Assembly (NCBI RefSeq): GCF_009727155.1
Contig: NZ_WNWM01000002.1
Span: 6,758,001 to 6,822,000 of the forward strand
DNA: 64,000 nucleotides
Direction of reading: 5' to 3'
Source of the DNA: Pseudoduganella dura
GTDB lineage: Bacteria > Pseudomonadota > Gammaproteobacteria > Burkholderiales > Burkholderiaceae_D
Numbering within the stretch: the first letter of the stretch is position 1; each line of letters starts with the position of its first letter. The notes beneath the pieces are model-generated. The model was given only the letters and a program-made list of their open reading frames with translations, made no database searches and was not told where the DNA came from. The position numbers were made by a program, and so were the translations under genes. This document shows positions 1 to 8,432 of the stretch, one piece after another.

Positions 1-200
1 ATGTCGCGGCCACCGATACGGATGCTGCCGGCCGACGCGTCGTTCAGGCCGGCGATGCTGTGCAGCAGCGTGGACTTGCCGCAGCCGGAAGGCCCCAGCA
101 GCACGACGAATTCTCCGGCACCGACATCGAGGTCGAGCGAATCGATCACGTTGCTGGCGCCCAGGCGGATCTGCAGGTTGCGGATGGAAACGTTGGCCAT
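1..200 (-). CDS. gtsD: Sugar ABC transporter ATP-binding protein, N-terminal part (runs off window)
   Basis: This is the first 66 codons of a MalK/UgpC-type ATPase; the rest lies beyond the window start. The ATG is at 200. A Walker A motif, GPSGCGKST, is visible at about residues 37-45, preceded by the usual short beta-strand region. In this family the protein dimerises on the cytoplasmic side and drives sugar import through the two permeases encoded just upstream (7 bases separate it from the permease stop). The symbol is inferred from the operon: the binding protein resembles the Pseudomonas glucose/mannose protein GtsA/GltB. The signature and Walker B motifs are not in the window, so intactness cannot be judged. 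Confidence 0.85.
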   Translation of the reverse strand, partial: MANVSIRNLQIRLGASNVIDSLDLDVGAGEFVVLLGPSGCGKSTLLHSIAGLNDASAGSIRIGGRD

Positions 201-207
201 GGAGTGC

Positions 208-1119
208 TTATCCCTTTACTGCGCCGCTGGCGATGCCGCGCACGAACCAGCGGCCGGAGAAGAAATACAGCGCGAGCGGTACCAGCGAAGTGAGCAGCGT
301 GGCGGCCATGTTCACGTTGTACAGGCGCTCGCCGGTCGTGGTGTTGATGATGTTGTTCAGCTGGACCGTCATCGGCAGGTTGTCCGATCCCGCGAACACG
401 AGGCCGAGCAGGAAATCGTTCCAGATGTTGGTCACCTGCATGATCGCGGCCACCGCCATCACAGGCGCCGACATGGGCAGCATCAGCGAATAAAAGATGC
501 GCCAGAAGCCGCCGCCATCGATCCGCGCGGCCATGAACAGTTCCTGCGGCAGCGCCGCGTAGTAATTGCGGAACAGCAGCGTCATCATCGGCATGCCGAA
601 CACCAGGTGCACGAGGACGATGCCCGGCAGCGAACTGTACAGGCCAGCCGCCGCCAGTGCCCGCACCAGGGGATACAGCAGCACCTGCCCGGGAACGAAG
701 GCGCCGATCATCAGCACCGCGAACAGCGCGTTGGCGCCACGCGGCCGCCAGAACGACAGCGCATAGCCGTTGACGGCGCCGATCGCGATCGACAGCAGCA
801 CGCTGGGCACGGTGATCTTCACCGAGTTCCAGAAGCCGCCGCGGATGCCTTCGCATTCGAGCCCCGTGCATGCCGCCTGCCAGGCGTTGCGCCATGGCTC
901 GAACGTCGGCGCCAGCGGCAGCGCGAAGATGTTGCCGAGGCGGATTTCCGCCATCGGCTTCACCGACGTCACGAGCATCACGTAAAGCGGCACCAGGAAG
1001 AACAGCGCCGCCGTCAGCAGGAACGCGTAGATGCCGAGACGCGCCGGCGTGAGCAGCGGCTTGCGCGGTCGCACCCTGGCGGCCGGCGGCAGCACCGCCA
1101 GGTCGCAGTCCCGCTTCAC
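208..1119 (-). CDS. gtsC: Sugar ABC transporter permease, MalG type
   Basis: Inner-membrane permease of about 303 residues and six predicted membrane segments. The EAA loop that docks the ATPase is visible as [19 protein letters not shown] in the C-terminal half. The start is a GTG at 1119 whose last two bases belong to the TGA of the upstream permease (GTGA overlap), which indicates translational coupling; a longer reading would run through the upstream gene. Together with the MalF-type partner it forms the channel for a sugar, probably glucose or mannose judging from the binding protein. The four genes form one operon: binding protein, permease, permease, ATPase. Confidence 0.88.
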   Translation of the reverse strand: MKRDCDLAVLPPAARVRPRKPLLTPARLGIYAFLLTAALFFLVPLYVMLVTSVKPMAEIRLGNIFALPLAPTFEPWRNAWQAACTGLECEGIRGGFWNSVKITVPSVLLSIAIGAVNGYALSFWRPRGANALFAVLMIGAFVPGQVLLYPLVRALAAAGLYSSLPGIVLVHLVFGMPMMTLLFRNYYAALPQELFMAARIDGGGFWRIFYSLMLPMSAPVMAVAAIMQVTNIWNDFLLGLVFAGSDNLPMTVQLNNIINTTTGERLYNVNMAATLLTSLVPLALYFFSGRWFVRGIASGAVKG

Positions 1120-2027
1120 CCGCCGCTCCGTTGCAGCGCCCTGCTGCGGGCATAACAGAACGGCGCGACGATGGCCAGCACCGTCAGCAGCAGCACGATC
1201 GACGCGGCCGACGCCAGGCCCACGTTGGCGCGGCCGAACAGGTAATCCATGATGAACTTGGCGGGCACCTCGCTGGCCGTGCCGGGGCCGCCCTGGGTCA
1301 TGGCCACCACGGCGTCGAACAGCTTCACCACCATCACGAACAGCAGGATGAACGCGGTCGACAGCGACGGCCACAGCATCGGCAGCACGATCGACAGGTA
1401 GACGCGCCACTTCGGGATGCCGTCGATGCGCGCCGCCTTCCAAAGTTCGGCGTCGATGCCGCGCAGGCCGGACAGCAGCAGCGCCATCACCAGCCCCGAG
1501 GCCTGCCACACGGTGGCGATGACGACCGTGTACAGCACGGTTTCCTGCCGCACGATCCAGTCGAACGTGAAGCCGCCGAAGCCCAGCCGCCGCGCCACGC
1601 CCTGGATGCCCAGTTCGGGGTTCAGTATCCATTGCCACACCAGGCCCGTGGCCACGAACGACATCGCATACGGATACAGGAACACCGTGCGCAGCGCGCC
1701 TTCGCCGGCCACCTGCTGGTCGATGAACACGGCCAGCAGGAAGCCGAGCACCAGGCAGGCGGCGATGAACAGCAGGGCATAGACGGCCAGGTTCTGCAGC
1801 GACAGCAGCCAGCGCGCATTGCGGAACAGGCGCTCGTACTGGCCCAGGCCGACGAAGTCGCCGGTCGGGAAGATCCGCGCCGACGACAGCGATACGCGCG
1901 CCGTCCACAGGAACGTCAGCACATAGGCGCCCAGCGCGGTGAGCGCCATCGGCAGCAGGGCAAGATACGCCGGGAAGGACGCCAACCCGCACGCCGCGCG
2001 GCCGCGCCGCCGGCGCGCCGCTACCAC
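1116..2027 (-). CDS. gtsB: Sugar ABC transporter permease, MalF type
   Basis: Inner-membrane permease of about 303 residues with six hydrophobic segments. The EAA loop is visible as AARIDGIPKWRVYLSIVLP. I place the start at a GTG at 2027, which overlaps the TAG stop of the binding-protein gene by seven bases; no ATG lies close by in frame, and the N-terminus then reads as a short basic stretch followed by the first membrane helix, as expected. It pairs with the downstream MalG-type permease. The start is the least certain part of the call; the family assignment is firm. Confidence 0.85.
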   Translation of the reverse strand: MVAARRRRGRAACGLASFPAYLALLPMALTALGAYVLTFLWTARVSLSSARIFPTGDFVGLGQYERLFRNARWLLSLQNLAVYALLFIAACLVLGFLLAVFIDQQVAGEGALRTVFLYPYAMSFVATGLVWQWILNPELGIQGVARRLGFGGFTFDWIVRQETVLYTVVIATVWQASGLVMALLLSGLRGIDAELWKAARIDGIPKWRVYLSIVLPMLWPSLSTAFILLFVMVVKLFDAVVAMTQGGPGTASEVPAKFIMDYLFGRANVGLASAASIVLLLTVLAIVAPFCYARSRALQRSGG

Positions 2028-3283
2028 GTGTTGTCCTTCATCGCCTGTGCGAACGCCTGTTGCGCGCGCTCCGGCGTGTCGTCGCGGTTCCAGTAGTTCG
2101 TCAGCACGTCCTGCAGCGCCCCGTTCAGATCCGGGTCGAGCAGCATCTCGGTATTGGGCAGTTGACGCGACTTGTCGGCCATGATTTCGATGCCCTTCCT
2201 GGCGCACAGGTCCAGCTTCGACATGTCCACGTCGGGCCGGATCGGAATCGAGCCCTTGCGCGCGCTGAACTCGGCCTGCGGGCCGGGCGCAGTCATCACG
2301 GTGGCCAGCAGCTTCTGCGCCCGCACCACGTGGGGCTTGCCGGTCTTCGGGAACACGAACGCGTCGCCGGCGACCACGTAGGGCGCCTTCGGCCCGAAGC
2401 CGGGAAAGCAGCCGAATTCCCGGCCGGCCACCTGCCCCGCCGTCGTGAACTCGCCCTTGGCCCAGTCGCCCATGATCTGCACGCCGGCCCGCCCGGACAC
2501 CACCAGCGCCGTCGCATCGTTCCAGTTGCGGCCCGGCGCGCCGGGGTCGGTGTAGGCCCGCAGGCGCCTGAATTTCACCAGAACGTCGCGAAATGCCGGC
2601 GAGTGCACGGCCCGCACGTCGCGGTCGCGATAGATCTTCAGGTACAGCGCCGGCCCGCCCACGAGCGCGAACACGGCGTCGAACAGGATCTTTTCCTGCC
2701 ACACCTGGCCGCCGAATGCGAGCGGTATCAGGCCAGCCCGCTTCAACAGGTCGAGGTGCTGCATGAACTCGTCGAACGTGGCCGGTTCGGCCTTGATGCC
2801 GGCCCTGGCGAAGGCCGCCTTCGAGTAGAAGAACCAGGCCGGCATGTGGATATCGACCGGCGCGGCATAGTAATGGCCGTCGACCTTGATGGCGTCGATG
2901 ATCGTGCGCGGCAGGATATTGTCCCAGTTGCCGCGCGCGGCCACGTCGTCGAGGTTGTTCAGCAGGCCCTGGTCGACGATGTCGCGAAACTGCCTGGAAG
3001 TGTTGAACTGCGCGGCCACGGGGGCGTTGCCGCCGACGATGCGGTTGATCGTCGAGGCGCGCGACTGGTCGGCGCCGGCCACCGCCTGGTCGATCCACTG
3101 GCCGCCGGCCCGGTTGAACGCGTCGGCGAACTGGCGGATCGCGGCCGACTCGCCGCCGGACGTCCACCAGTGCGACACGGTCGCCTTCAGCGGCGCCGGC
3201 ACCGGTGCGGCCGCCCGCGCGGGTCCCGCCAGCGTCAGCGCCAGCACCGCCCCCGCGACGGTGCCTGTCGTTGCCTTGCTCAT
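2021..3283 (-). CDS. gtsA: Periplasmic sugar-binding protein, GtsA/GltB-like
   Basis: 420-residue extracellular solute-binding protein (family 1). An ATG at 3283 follows a GGAGA ribosome site and opens a signal peptide ending near residue 25 (AGPARA|AA). The mature protein has the typical VSHWWTSGGE start, and the stretches VDIHMPAWFFY and QIMGDWAKGEF closely recall the Pseudomonas glucose/mannose-binding protein GltB/GtsA; that resemblance is from memory, not alignment. It would capture hexose in the periplasm and deliver it to the two permeases downstream. A perfect LacI-type palindrome 150 bases upstream suggests sugar-responsive repression. Confidence 0.87.
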   Translation of the reverse strand: MSKATTGTVAGAVLALTLAGPARAAAPVPAPLKATVSHWWTSGGESAAIRQFADAFNRAGGQWIDQAVAGADQSRASTINRIVGGNAPVAAQFNTSRQFRDIVDQGLLNNLDDVAARGNWDNILPRTIIDAIKVDGHYYAAPVDIHMPAWFFYSKAAFARAGIKAEPATFDEFMQHLDLLKRAGLIPLAFGGQVWQEKILFDAVFALVGGPALYLKIYRDRDVRAVHSPAFRDVLVKFRRLRAYTDPGAPGRNWNDATALVVSGRAGVQIMGDWAKGEFTTAGQVAGREFGCFPGFGPKAPYVVAGDAFVFPKTGKPHVVRAQKLLATVMTAPGPQAEFSARKGSIPIRPDVDMSKLDLCARKGIEIMADKSRQLPNTEMLLDPDLNGALQDVLTNYWNRDDTPERAQQAFAQAMKDNTW

Positions 3284-3432
3284 CTTGTCTCCGTGGCGCC
3301 TGGGGTGCCTTATTGGTATGTGTTCATGATAAGTGAAACGGGCTCGTCGGCAGAAAAGTTTGCGGGGACCGGTGCAAATTTTCCGCCCGTGGGCAGGATC
3401 GCGACCGGCGCCGCAGCGTGTCGCGCGGCGAT

Positions 3433-3446
3433 TGGAATCGATTCCA
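3433..3446. promoter_or_regulatory. LacI-family-type operator palindrome
   Basis: The 14-base sequence TGGAATCGATTCCA is a perfect inverted repeat with the central CG typical of LacI/GalR-family operators. It lies 150 bases upstream of the sugar-binding protein gene, in an AT-richer patch. No LacI-family gene is inside the window, so the regulator is unknown. Confidence 0.55.
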
Positions 3447-3564
3447 TTTATTGTTGCCAATAGTATCAGCAGCGCAAATGCAGCGTCAACGTGATTGTGC
3501 CGGGCGCAACGAGCGCGGGAACGGCATGGCGGCGCATGGGAACATCGTGACGGATGCGAAAACC

Positions 3565-3595
3565 GGTGTCCGACACCCGGGGGGTGTCCGACACC
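3565..3595. repeat. Two direct copies of a 13-base palindromic repeat
   Basis: GGTGTCCGACACC occurs at 3565-3577 and again at 3583-3595, five bases apart. Each copy is self-complementary around its centre. Related 13-mers occur near 10456, 55444, 55484, 63290 and 63329, so this belongs to a dispersed intergenic family. Confidence 0.75.
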
Positions 3596-3695
3596 AGTGT
3601 TCATGGTGCGGCGGTGGGAGATCGGTACATCGCAGCGCCACGGCAGGAAACGGCCGGGACGCAAGGCGGCGCAGGCGAACGCCCGCGCCGGTGGC

Positions 3696-4262
3696 TTACT
3701 TCTTGTCGGTGGGCGTGGTGACCGGCGGCACCACGAACGGGAAGGCGCCGAACAGGTTCTTGCTCTGGTTTTGCATCTGTTCCTGCATCTGCACGAACAG
3801 GCTCTTGCTCTGGTCGATATAGTTGTTCATCATGCCCTGCATGATCGGGGCCTGCACGTTCATGAACTGGGTCCACATTTCGGGGCTGAACGTCTTGCCG
3901 TCGTAATTGGTGGCGCTGGTGGTCAGGCGGCGCTGGATGTCGGTGAACGCCTGGACATTCTTTTCCAGGTAGCTGCCCATCATGCCCTGCATCGCATGCC
4001 CGTAGTAGCGGATGATCTGCGCCAGCACGTCGGTAGTGAACATCGGCGCACCGCTGGCCTCTTCCTCGAGGATGATCTGCAGCAGGATGCTGCGCGTCAG
4101 GTCTTCGTTCGACTTGGCATCCACCACCGTGAACGGTTCGTTGTCGAGCACGAGCTGCTTCACGTCGGTCAGCGTGATATAGGAACTGGTCTGCGTATCG
4201 TAGAGACGGCGGTTGGGATACTTCTTGATCAGGCGTTCGGCAGATTTCTTTACACTACTCAT
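3696..4262 (-). CDS. phaR: Polyhydroxyalkanoate synthesis repressor PhaR
   Basis: About 188 residues. The N-terminal half (IKKYPNRRLYDTQTSSYITL) is the PHB accumulation regulator DNA-binding domain, followed by the PHB_acc region with MQGMMGSYLEKN and MQGMMNNYIDQS. In this family PhaR binds both DNA and PHB granules and represses phasin and its own gene until polymer is present. An ATG at 4262 is preceded by a GGAA element; an in-frame GTG lies one codon earlier. phaC lies upstream on the same strand, but an intrinsic terminator stands between them, so phaR may rely on its own promoter. A TGC-containing palindrome at 4287-4300 is a possible autoregulatory operator. Confidence 0.92.
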   Translation of the reverse strand: MSSVKKSAERLIKKYPNRRLYDTQTSSYITLTDVKQLVLDNEPFTVVDAKSNEDLTRSILLQIILEEEASGAPMFTTDVLAQIIRYYGHAMQGMMGSYLEKNVQAFTDIQRRLTTSATNYDGKTFSPEMWTQFMNVQAPIMQGMMNNYIDQSKSLFVQMQEQMQNQSKNLFGAFPFVVPPVTTPTDKK

Positions 4263-4286
4263 CACAAGTTCCGATTTTGGTCATAT

Positions 4287-4300
4287 TGCGCCGCAGCGCA
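4287..4300. promoter_or_regulatory. Possible PhaR operator upstream of phaR
   Basis: TGCGCCGCAGCGCA has TGCGC/GCGCA inverted arms and sits 24 bases before the phaR start codon. PhaR proteins are known to bind TGC-containing sites and repress their own genes; assigning this site is inference. Confidence 0.35.
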
Positions 4301-4329
4301 TGCCACGTCGTTTCAAAAAAAAGGCCGCG

Positions 4330-4358
4330 AAAAAAAAGCGAACGTAGAGTTCGCTTTC
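4330..4358 (-). terminator. Intrinsic terminator after phaC
   Basis: Read on the minus strand, a 9-bp perfect stem (AAAGCGAAC / GTTCGCTTT, loop of five) runs into a stretch of eight T. It stands about 180 bases after the phaC stop and about 70 bases before the phaR start, so it should end most phaC transcripts and limit read-through into phaR. Confidence 0.8.
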
Positions 4359-4535
4359 ACTAGCCCTGCTCACCCTATTATAGAGTGAAATTTTAGAGGT
4401 ATGTATCCATCGGCGTATGAAATCGGCATGAAAAGAGGTGGAAACAGCACTTATTGCAACGCAACGAAAATAAGCGCTGGACAAAACAGCATGGCATCCG
4501 CGCTTATTCCCGTCAATTTCGGGATATTCCCGTTC

Positions 4536-6245
4536 TCAATCGGCCTTTTCCTTGACGTAACGGCCGGGTGCCGGCTCGACTGGCTTGAACGTTTCGTTGC
4601 CGAGCTCCGTGCGCGGTGCGACATCGTCGCCGCCATGCTCGGCCAGGAACGCGGCCCACAGCGGCCACCAGCTGCCCGGGTGCTCGACGGCCCCGGCGAT
4701 CCACTGTTCCGGATCTTCCGGCCGCTCGTCGTTGACCCAGTAGCTGCGCTTGTTCTTCGACGGCGGATTGATCACCCCGGCGATGTGCCCCGACGCGCCC
4801 AGCACGAAGCGGTTGGCCGTGCGCTCTTCCGGGTTCAGGATGTTCATCGACGCATAGGCCGACGTCCATGGCACGATGTGATCTTCCCGGGAGCCGTACA
4901 CGAAGGCCGGCGCGGCAATCGCCGTCAGGTCGACCTTTTCGCCGGCGACCGTCAGGCGGCCCGGCTCCTTCAGCCTGTTTTCCAGGTACGTATTGCGCAG
5001 GTACCAGCAGAACATCGGCCCCGGCAGGTTGGTCGAATCGGAATTCCAGTACAGCAGGTCGAACGCGGCGGGTTCGTTCCCTTTCAGGTAATTCGCCTGC
5101 ACGTAATTCCATACCAGGTCGTTCGGCCGCAGGCTCGAGAACGTGCTGGCCAGGTCGCGCCCGGCCATCAGGCCGCCCTGCGCCAGCGCCTGCTCGCGGA
5201 TACGCACCTGCGGTTCGTCGACGAACACGCTCAGCACGCCCGTATCGGCGAAGTCCAGGAAAGTCGTCAGTAGTGTCAGGCTGGCCGCCGGCTGCTGGCC
5301 GCGCGCGGCCAGCACCGCCAGCGCCGTCGACAGCAGCGTGCCGCCGACGCAGAAGCCCAGCAGGTTCAGCGTTTCCTCGCCGGTGATTTCCTGTACCGCG
5401 CGGATCGCCTCGATCACGCCCTTCTCGGTGTAATCGTCCCACGATGTTTTCGCCAGCGTGGCATCGGGGTTGCGCCACGAGATGATGAAGACGGTATTGC
5501 CCTGTTCGACCGCATAGCGCACCAGCGAACTGGCCGGTTGCAGGTCGAGAATGTAGTACTTGTTGATGCAGGGCGGCACCATCAGCAGCGGCCGCTGTTT
5601 CACCGTATCGGTCAGCGGCTTGTACTGGATCAGCTGGAACAGCGGGGTTTCCAGCACGACCTGGCCTTCGGTGACCGCCAGGTTGCGCCCCACCTCGAAC
5701 GCCTTGTCGTCGGTCAGCGAAATATGCCCCTTCTGCATATCGGCCAGCATGTTCTTCAGGCCGCGGGTCAGGCTTTCGCCTTTCGATTCCAGCAGCGCCT
5801 GCTGCGCTTCGGGATTGGTCGCCAGGAAGTTCGCCGGCGACATCGCATCGACTACCTGCTGGATTGCAAAGCGGATTTTCTGCTTCTGCTGCGCGGATGC
5901 CTCGACCGCCTCGGCCATCGCCACCAGGAACTTGGCGTTCAGCAGGTACGCCGCCGCGCTGAAGGCGGTAACGGGATTGCCGGTCCAGGCCGGCGCCGCG
6001 AAACGCCGGTCTCGGATTTGCGGCGTTTTACCTTCGAGGAACTGTTGCCAGAGCACGCCGAACTCGGCCATATACTCGTTTTTCAGCGTTTCCAGGACAT
6101 CCGGCTTGACCGTCGCGCCGGCTTCGCGCAGCAGCGCGGCACCCGGCAGTTGGACGTTCGCCAGGGCGTCCGGGTTGGCCATCCAGGATTTCCACTGTTC
6201 GGGGTTCATCCAGCCGGCCAGTGTCTGTGCGTCGGGCATATTCAT
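4536..6245 (-). CDS. phaC: Class I poly(3-hydroxyalkanoate) synthase PhaC
   Basis: 569 residues, normal length for class I synthase, which polymerises hydroxyacyl-CoA (mostly 3-hydroxybutyryl-CoA) into granules. The lipase-like box GFCVGG places the catalytic Cys at about 299; the other triad members are visible as Asp in SREDHIVPW (about 455) and His in ASGHIAGV (about 487). The N-terminal PhaC_N domain precedes the alpha/beta-hydrolase core. I chose the ATG at 6245 because GGAA stands seven bases upstream; a TTG farther upstream (6278) lacks support. No phaA or phaB lies nearby; phaR follows after a terminator. A small membrane-protein gene diverges from its promoter region. Confidence 0.95.
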   Translation of the reverse strand: MNMPDAQTLAGWMNPEQWKSWMANPDALANVQLPGAALLREAGATVKPDVLETLKNEYMAEFGVLWQQFLEGKTPQIRDRRFAAPAWTGNPVTAFSAAAYLLNAKFLVAMAEAVEASAQQKQKIRFAIQQVVDAMSPANFLATNPEAQQALLESKGESLTRGLKNMLADMQKGHISLTDDKAFEVGRNLAVTEGQVVLETPLFQLIQYKPLTDTVKQRPLLMVPPCINKYYILDLQPASSLVRYAVEQGNTVFIISWRNPDATLAKTSWDDYTEKGVIEAIRAVQEITGEETLNLLGFCVGGTLLSTALAVLAARGQQPAASLTLLTTFLDFADTGVLSVFVDEPQVRIREQALAQGGLMAGRDLASTFSSLRPNDLVWNYVQANYLKGNEPAAFDLLYWNSDSTNLPGPMFCWYLRNTYLENRLKEPGRLTVAGEKVDLTAIAAPAFVYGSREDHIVPWTSAYASMNILNPEERTANRFVLGASGHIAGVINPPSKNKRSYWVNDERPEDPEQWIAGAVEHPGSWWPLWAAFLAEHGGDDVAPRTELGNETFKPVEPAPGRYVKEKAD

Positions 6246-6290
6246 GTATATTCCATTGAGAATTGTTTGTGATTCCAATCGAAACTACCG

Positions 6291-6497
6291 ATGCTGATCA
6301 TTGCTATTGCCTGGATTTACGTCGTGCTGCTGATGTCGCTGACCGAGCCGACGGTTGTCGCAGGCATCATGACTTTCCTGATGTATTGCGTTGTGCCTCT
6401 GGGGATTTTACTCTATGTCACGGGCGGAAAGGGGCGTCGCGCCCGGCGACTGCGCGCGCGGGAGCGCGAGCGCGCTGCTGCAAGCGAGCCCGACTGA
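6291..6497 (+). CDS. Small two-helix membrane protein, conserved hypothetical
   Basis: 68 residues. Two hydrophobic segments (about residues 2-15 and 21-43) are followed by a strongly basic C-terminal tail rich in Arg (GKGRRARRLRARERER). Small proteins starting MLIIAIAWIYVV are, as I recall, conserved in Burkholderiales next to various genes, but no function is known to me. It diverges from phaC with 45 bases between the start codons. The reading frame has normal high-GC codon use. An IS copy begins 21 bases after its stop, so the element's insertion did not damage it. Confidence 0.6.
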   Translation: MLIIAIAWIYVVLLMSLTEPTVVAGIMTFLMYCVVPLGILLYVTGGKGRRARRLRARERERAAASEPD

Positions 6498-6518
6498 ATT
6501 TACCCGGATTTGCTTCAG

Positions 6519-7632
6519 GGCGCTGTTCGCATTAACTGTGCAATGCTCCAAGGAACGGAACTTTTTCAGCAAGCTGGTCTTTGGCGATGGCTTCCGGCGA
6601 CGCCCACGCGCAGCCATTGGGCCGGTAGCGCCAGTTGGGCCGCATCGAGCACGCGTTGCCAACCGGTGTAATTGGCCAGGTAGCGACTGGCAACGCCATT
6701 GAAGCGGCGCAGCCAGGTCTTGAAGCGGCTGTGCCACCCGTTCACGTTATTGAGGTGAATCGCGCCCCGGGCACGAACGCCGGCGCGAACATTGAGGGCT
6801 TCGTGGGTAATATTGATTGGCCGCCCGGGCAAAAGTTCCGTAAGCCTTGGCACCATCGCTGATCAGAAGAACGTCACGGCTCAACACCGGCAGTAGATGC
6901 AGCGCCAGCTGCCGCGCACTGACCGATCCACGCCCGGTAACGAACTCGTGCGTCACCCTGGCACGGTCGCGAGCGACCAGGATGCAGTCCAGTTCGCGGC
7001 TGATACCGCGGCGTGCCGCTTTGCCACCACGCCGCCGCGCCGGGCAGTCGAGCTTTCGCGAGCCTTTTTGCGATTCCAGTAAATATGTTTCGTCCGCCTC
7101 GACCATGCCTGCCAGTTGCGCCGGGCGCTCGCGGCACACACCGGCGATAAACCGGTGGCGCCATCGGAAGCTTGTCGAACGGGCGACGTCGACGCGCCGG
7201 GCCGCATCGCGCACGGTACGCGAATCGATCAGGCACTGCAGATATGGCAGCCATTTGTCGCGATGGCGCAATCGTGCCAGCGGCGTGCCGGTCAGCGCGT
7301 TGTAGCTGCGCGTGCACGCCATGCAACGATAACGCTGCAGGCCATTGGCCTGGCCGCAGCGATGCCGCCGCCCGCAGCCACAGTGCGGGCAAGGGCACGC
7401 GCGGGCGGCCAGTTGAACAATGCCGAGGCAATTGCCACGCGACGACAGTGCCGCGAGCCACGCCTCCAGGCTGGCGACCTGTTGATCAGTCAGTTGCTCC
7501 TGGATGAGTGCTTGAAACAGTCCTGCAAAGCCGGCGGGATCCATGTTCGCTCCTCGTTTGCATGAGTTACCTCAACAAGGAGTAAGACAACGACCAGTTC
7601 GACTGGTTCCCCGATTTAACGCTAACAGCGCC
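6519..7632 (-). mobile_element. IS1595-family insertion sequence, decayed
   Basis: The element is bounded by imperfect terminal inverted repeats. The left end at 6519 and the complement of the right end at 7632 both begin GGCGCTGTT and match at 15 of the first 18 positions. It is flanked by 8-base repeats, TGCTTCAG (6511-6518) and TACTTCAG (7633-7640), 7 of 8 identical, and an 8-bp duplication is what IS1595 elements make. It carries one frameshifted transposase. The right end sits inside the stop codon of pgeF. Size (about 1.1 kb) and the zinc-ribbon plus DETY transposase match the family. Confidence 0.85.
6566..7544 (-). pseudogene. IS1595-family transposase, frameshifted
   Basis: Starts with ATG at 7544 and shows an N-terminal zinc ribbon (CPHCG and CMAC pairs, followed by YNALTGTPLA), then the first catalytic motif DETY and the second in LISDGAKAY. 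Shortly after GAKAYGTFARAA the frame is lost: the continuation NITHEALNVRAG, NNVNGWHSRFKTWL and RYLANYTGWQR lies in another frame (net one extra base between about 6805 and 6840), ending at 6566. The rest reads as a normal C-terminal ISXO2-like domain. A single-base insertion in an otherwise intact gene is the simplest reading; programmed frameshifting is not known to me for this family. Confidence 0.8.
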
Positions 7633-8432
7633 TACTTCAGCCAGATGAGGCTGGCCTGCCGGCCCGTCACGCCGTCGCGCCGGTAGGAATAGAACCGCCC
7701 GGAATTGGAAACGGTACAGAAATCGCCGCCCCACACGCGCGGTACGCCCACGCCGGCCAGCGCGATGCGGGCCAATGCATACAGGTCGGCGAAGAATTTG
7801 CCCGGCCGCAAATTCATCGGCGCGAAGGCGGCGCGCACCAGGGCCTCGTCCGCGCCGGGGTGCTGCAGGAAGGCATCGAGCACGTCCTGCCCCACTTCGA
7901 AGCGGTTCGGGCCGATCGCGGCGCCCAGCCAGGCCATCAGCTCGCCGGCGCCGGCCGCGCGCATCGATTCCACCGTGCGTTGCAGCACGCCGTCGGCCAG
8001 GCCGCGCCAGCCGGCATGCACCGCGGCCACCATGCGGCCCTCGGCGTCGCACAGCAGCACCGGCAGGCAGTCGGCCGTGAGGACCGCGCATACCACGCCC
8101 CGTTCGCGGGTGAAGCTGGCATCGGCGATCGGCGGTGCCGCATCGGTATCGTGCGTGCCCGCATCGACCACGCGGGTGCCGTGCACCTGCGCCAGCCAGA
8201 CCGGCTCTGACGGCAGCTCGGCGCGCAGGATATCGCGATTGCGCTCGACGCATTTGGGTGCATCGCCCACGTGCGTGCCCAGGTTCAGGCCGCCCTTGCC
8301 CTGCCCGTCGTCATACGGCGCCGGGCTGACGCCGCCGCGCCGCGTGCTGCACAGCACGCCGACGTTGTCCGGCAGGTCCGGCCAGTCCGGTAGCAGCCAC
8401 TGGGTGCCGCCTGTCCCGTTTCTCGTGTTCAT
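7632..8432 (-). CDS. pgeF: Purine nucleoside phosphorylase / laccase-domain protein PgeF (YfiH)
   Basis: 266 residues of the YfiH/multicopper polyphenol-oxidase family, now known for purine nucleoside phosphorylase, adenosine deaminase and peptidoglycan-editing activities. Family landmarks: WLAQVHGTRVV, VLTADCLPVLLC with the conserved Cys, and VAAVHAGWRGL with the metal-binding His. The ATG at 8432 overlaps the TGA of rluD (ATGA), a conserved pairing in proteobacteria. The stop codon is unusual: its final base comes from the end of an IS1595-type element. Without the element the adjoining sequence would have given TAA, so the protein length was not changed by the insertion. Confidence 0.93.
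   Translation of the reverse strand: MNTRNGTGGTQWLLPDWPDLPDNVGVLCSTRRGGVSPAPYDDGQGKGGLNLGTHVGDAPKCVERNRDILRAELPSEPVWLAQVHGTRVVDAGTHDTDAAPPIADASFTRERGVVCAVLTADCLPVLLCDAEGRMVAAVHAGWRGLADGVLQRTVESMRAAGAGELMAWLGAAIGPNRFEVGQDVLDAFLQHPGADEALVRAAFAPMNLRPGKFFADLYALARIALAGVGVPRVWGGDFCTVSNSGRFYSYRRDGVTGRQASLIWLK

Larger units (their letters stand above)
3284..3695. other. 412-bp gene-free region upstream of the sugar importer
   Basis: Lies between the importer start (3283) and the end of phaR (3696). It holds a perfect LacI-type palindrome at 3433-3446, a second imperfect palindrome with TATTG/CAATA arms at 3449-3462, and a pair of 13-base palindromic repeats at 3565-3595. I see no credible coding frame and no clear intrinsic terminator for phaR. 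Confidence 0.7.

Noticed and set aside
6566..7544. Programmed frameshift producing full-length transposase
   Set aside because: No slippery run of the usual kind was seen at the junction and IS1595-family transposases are normally single frames, so decay is simpler.
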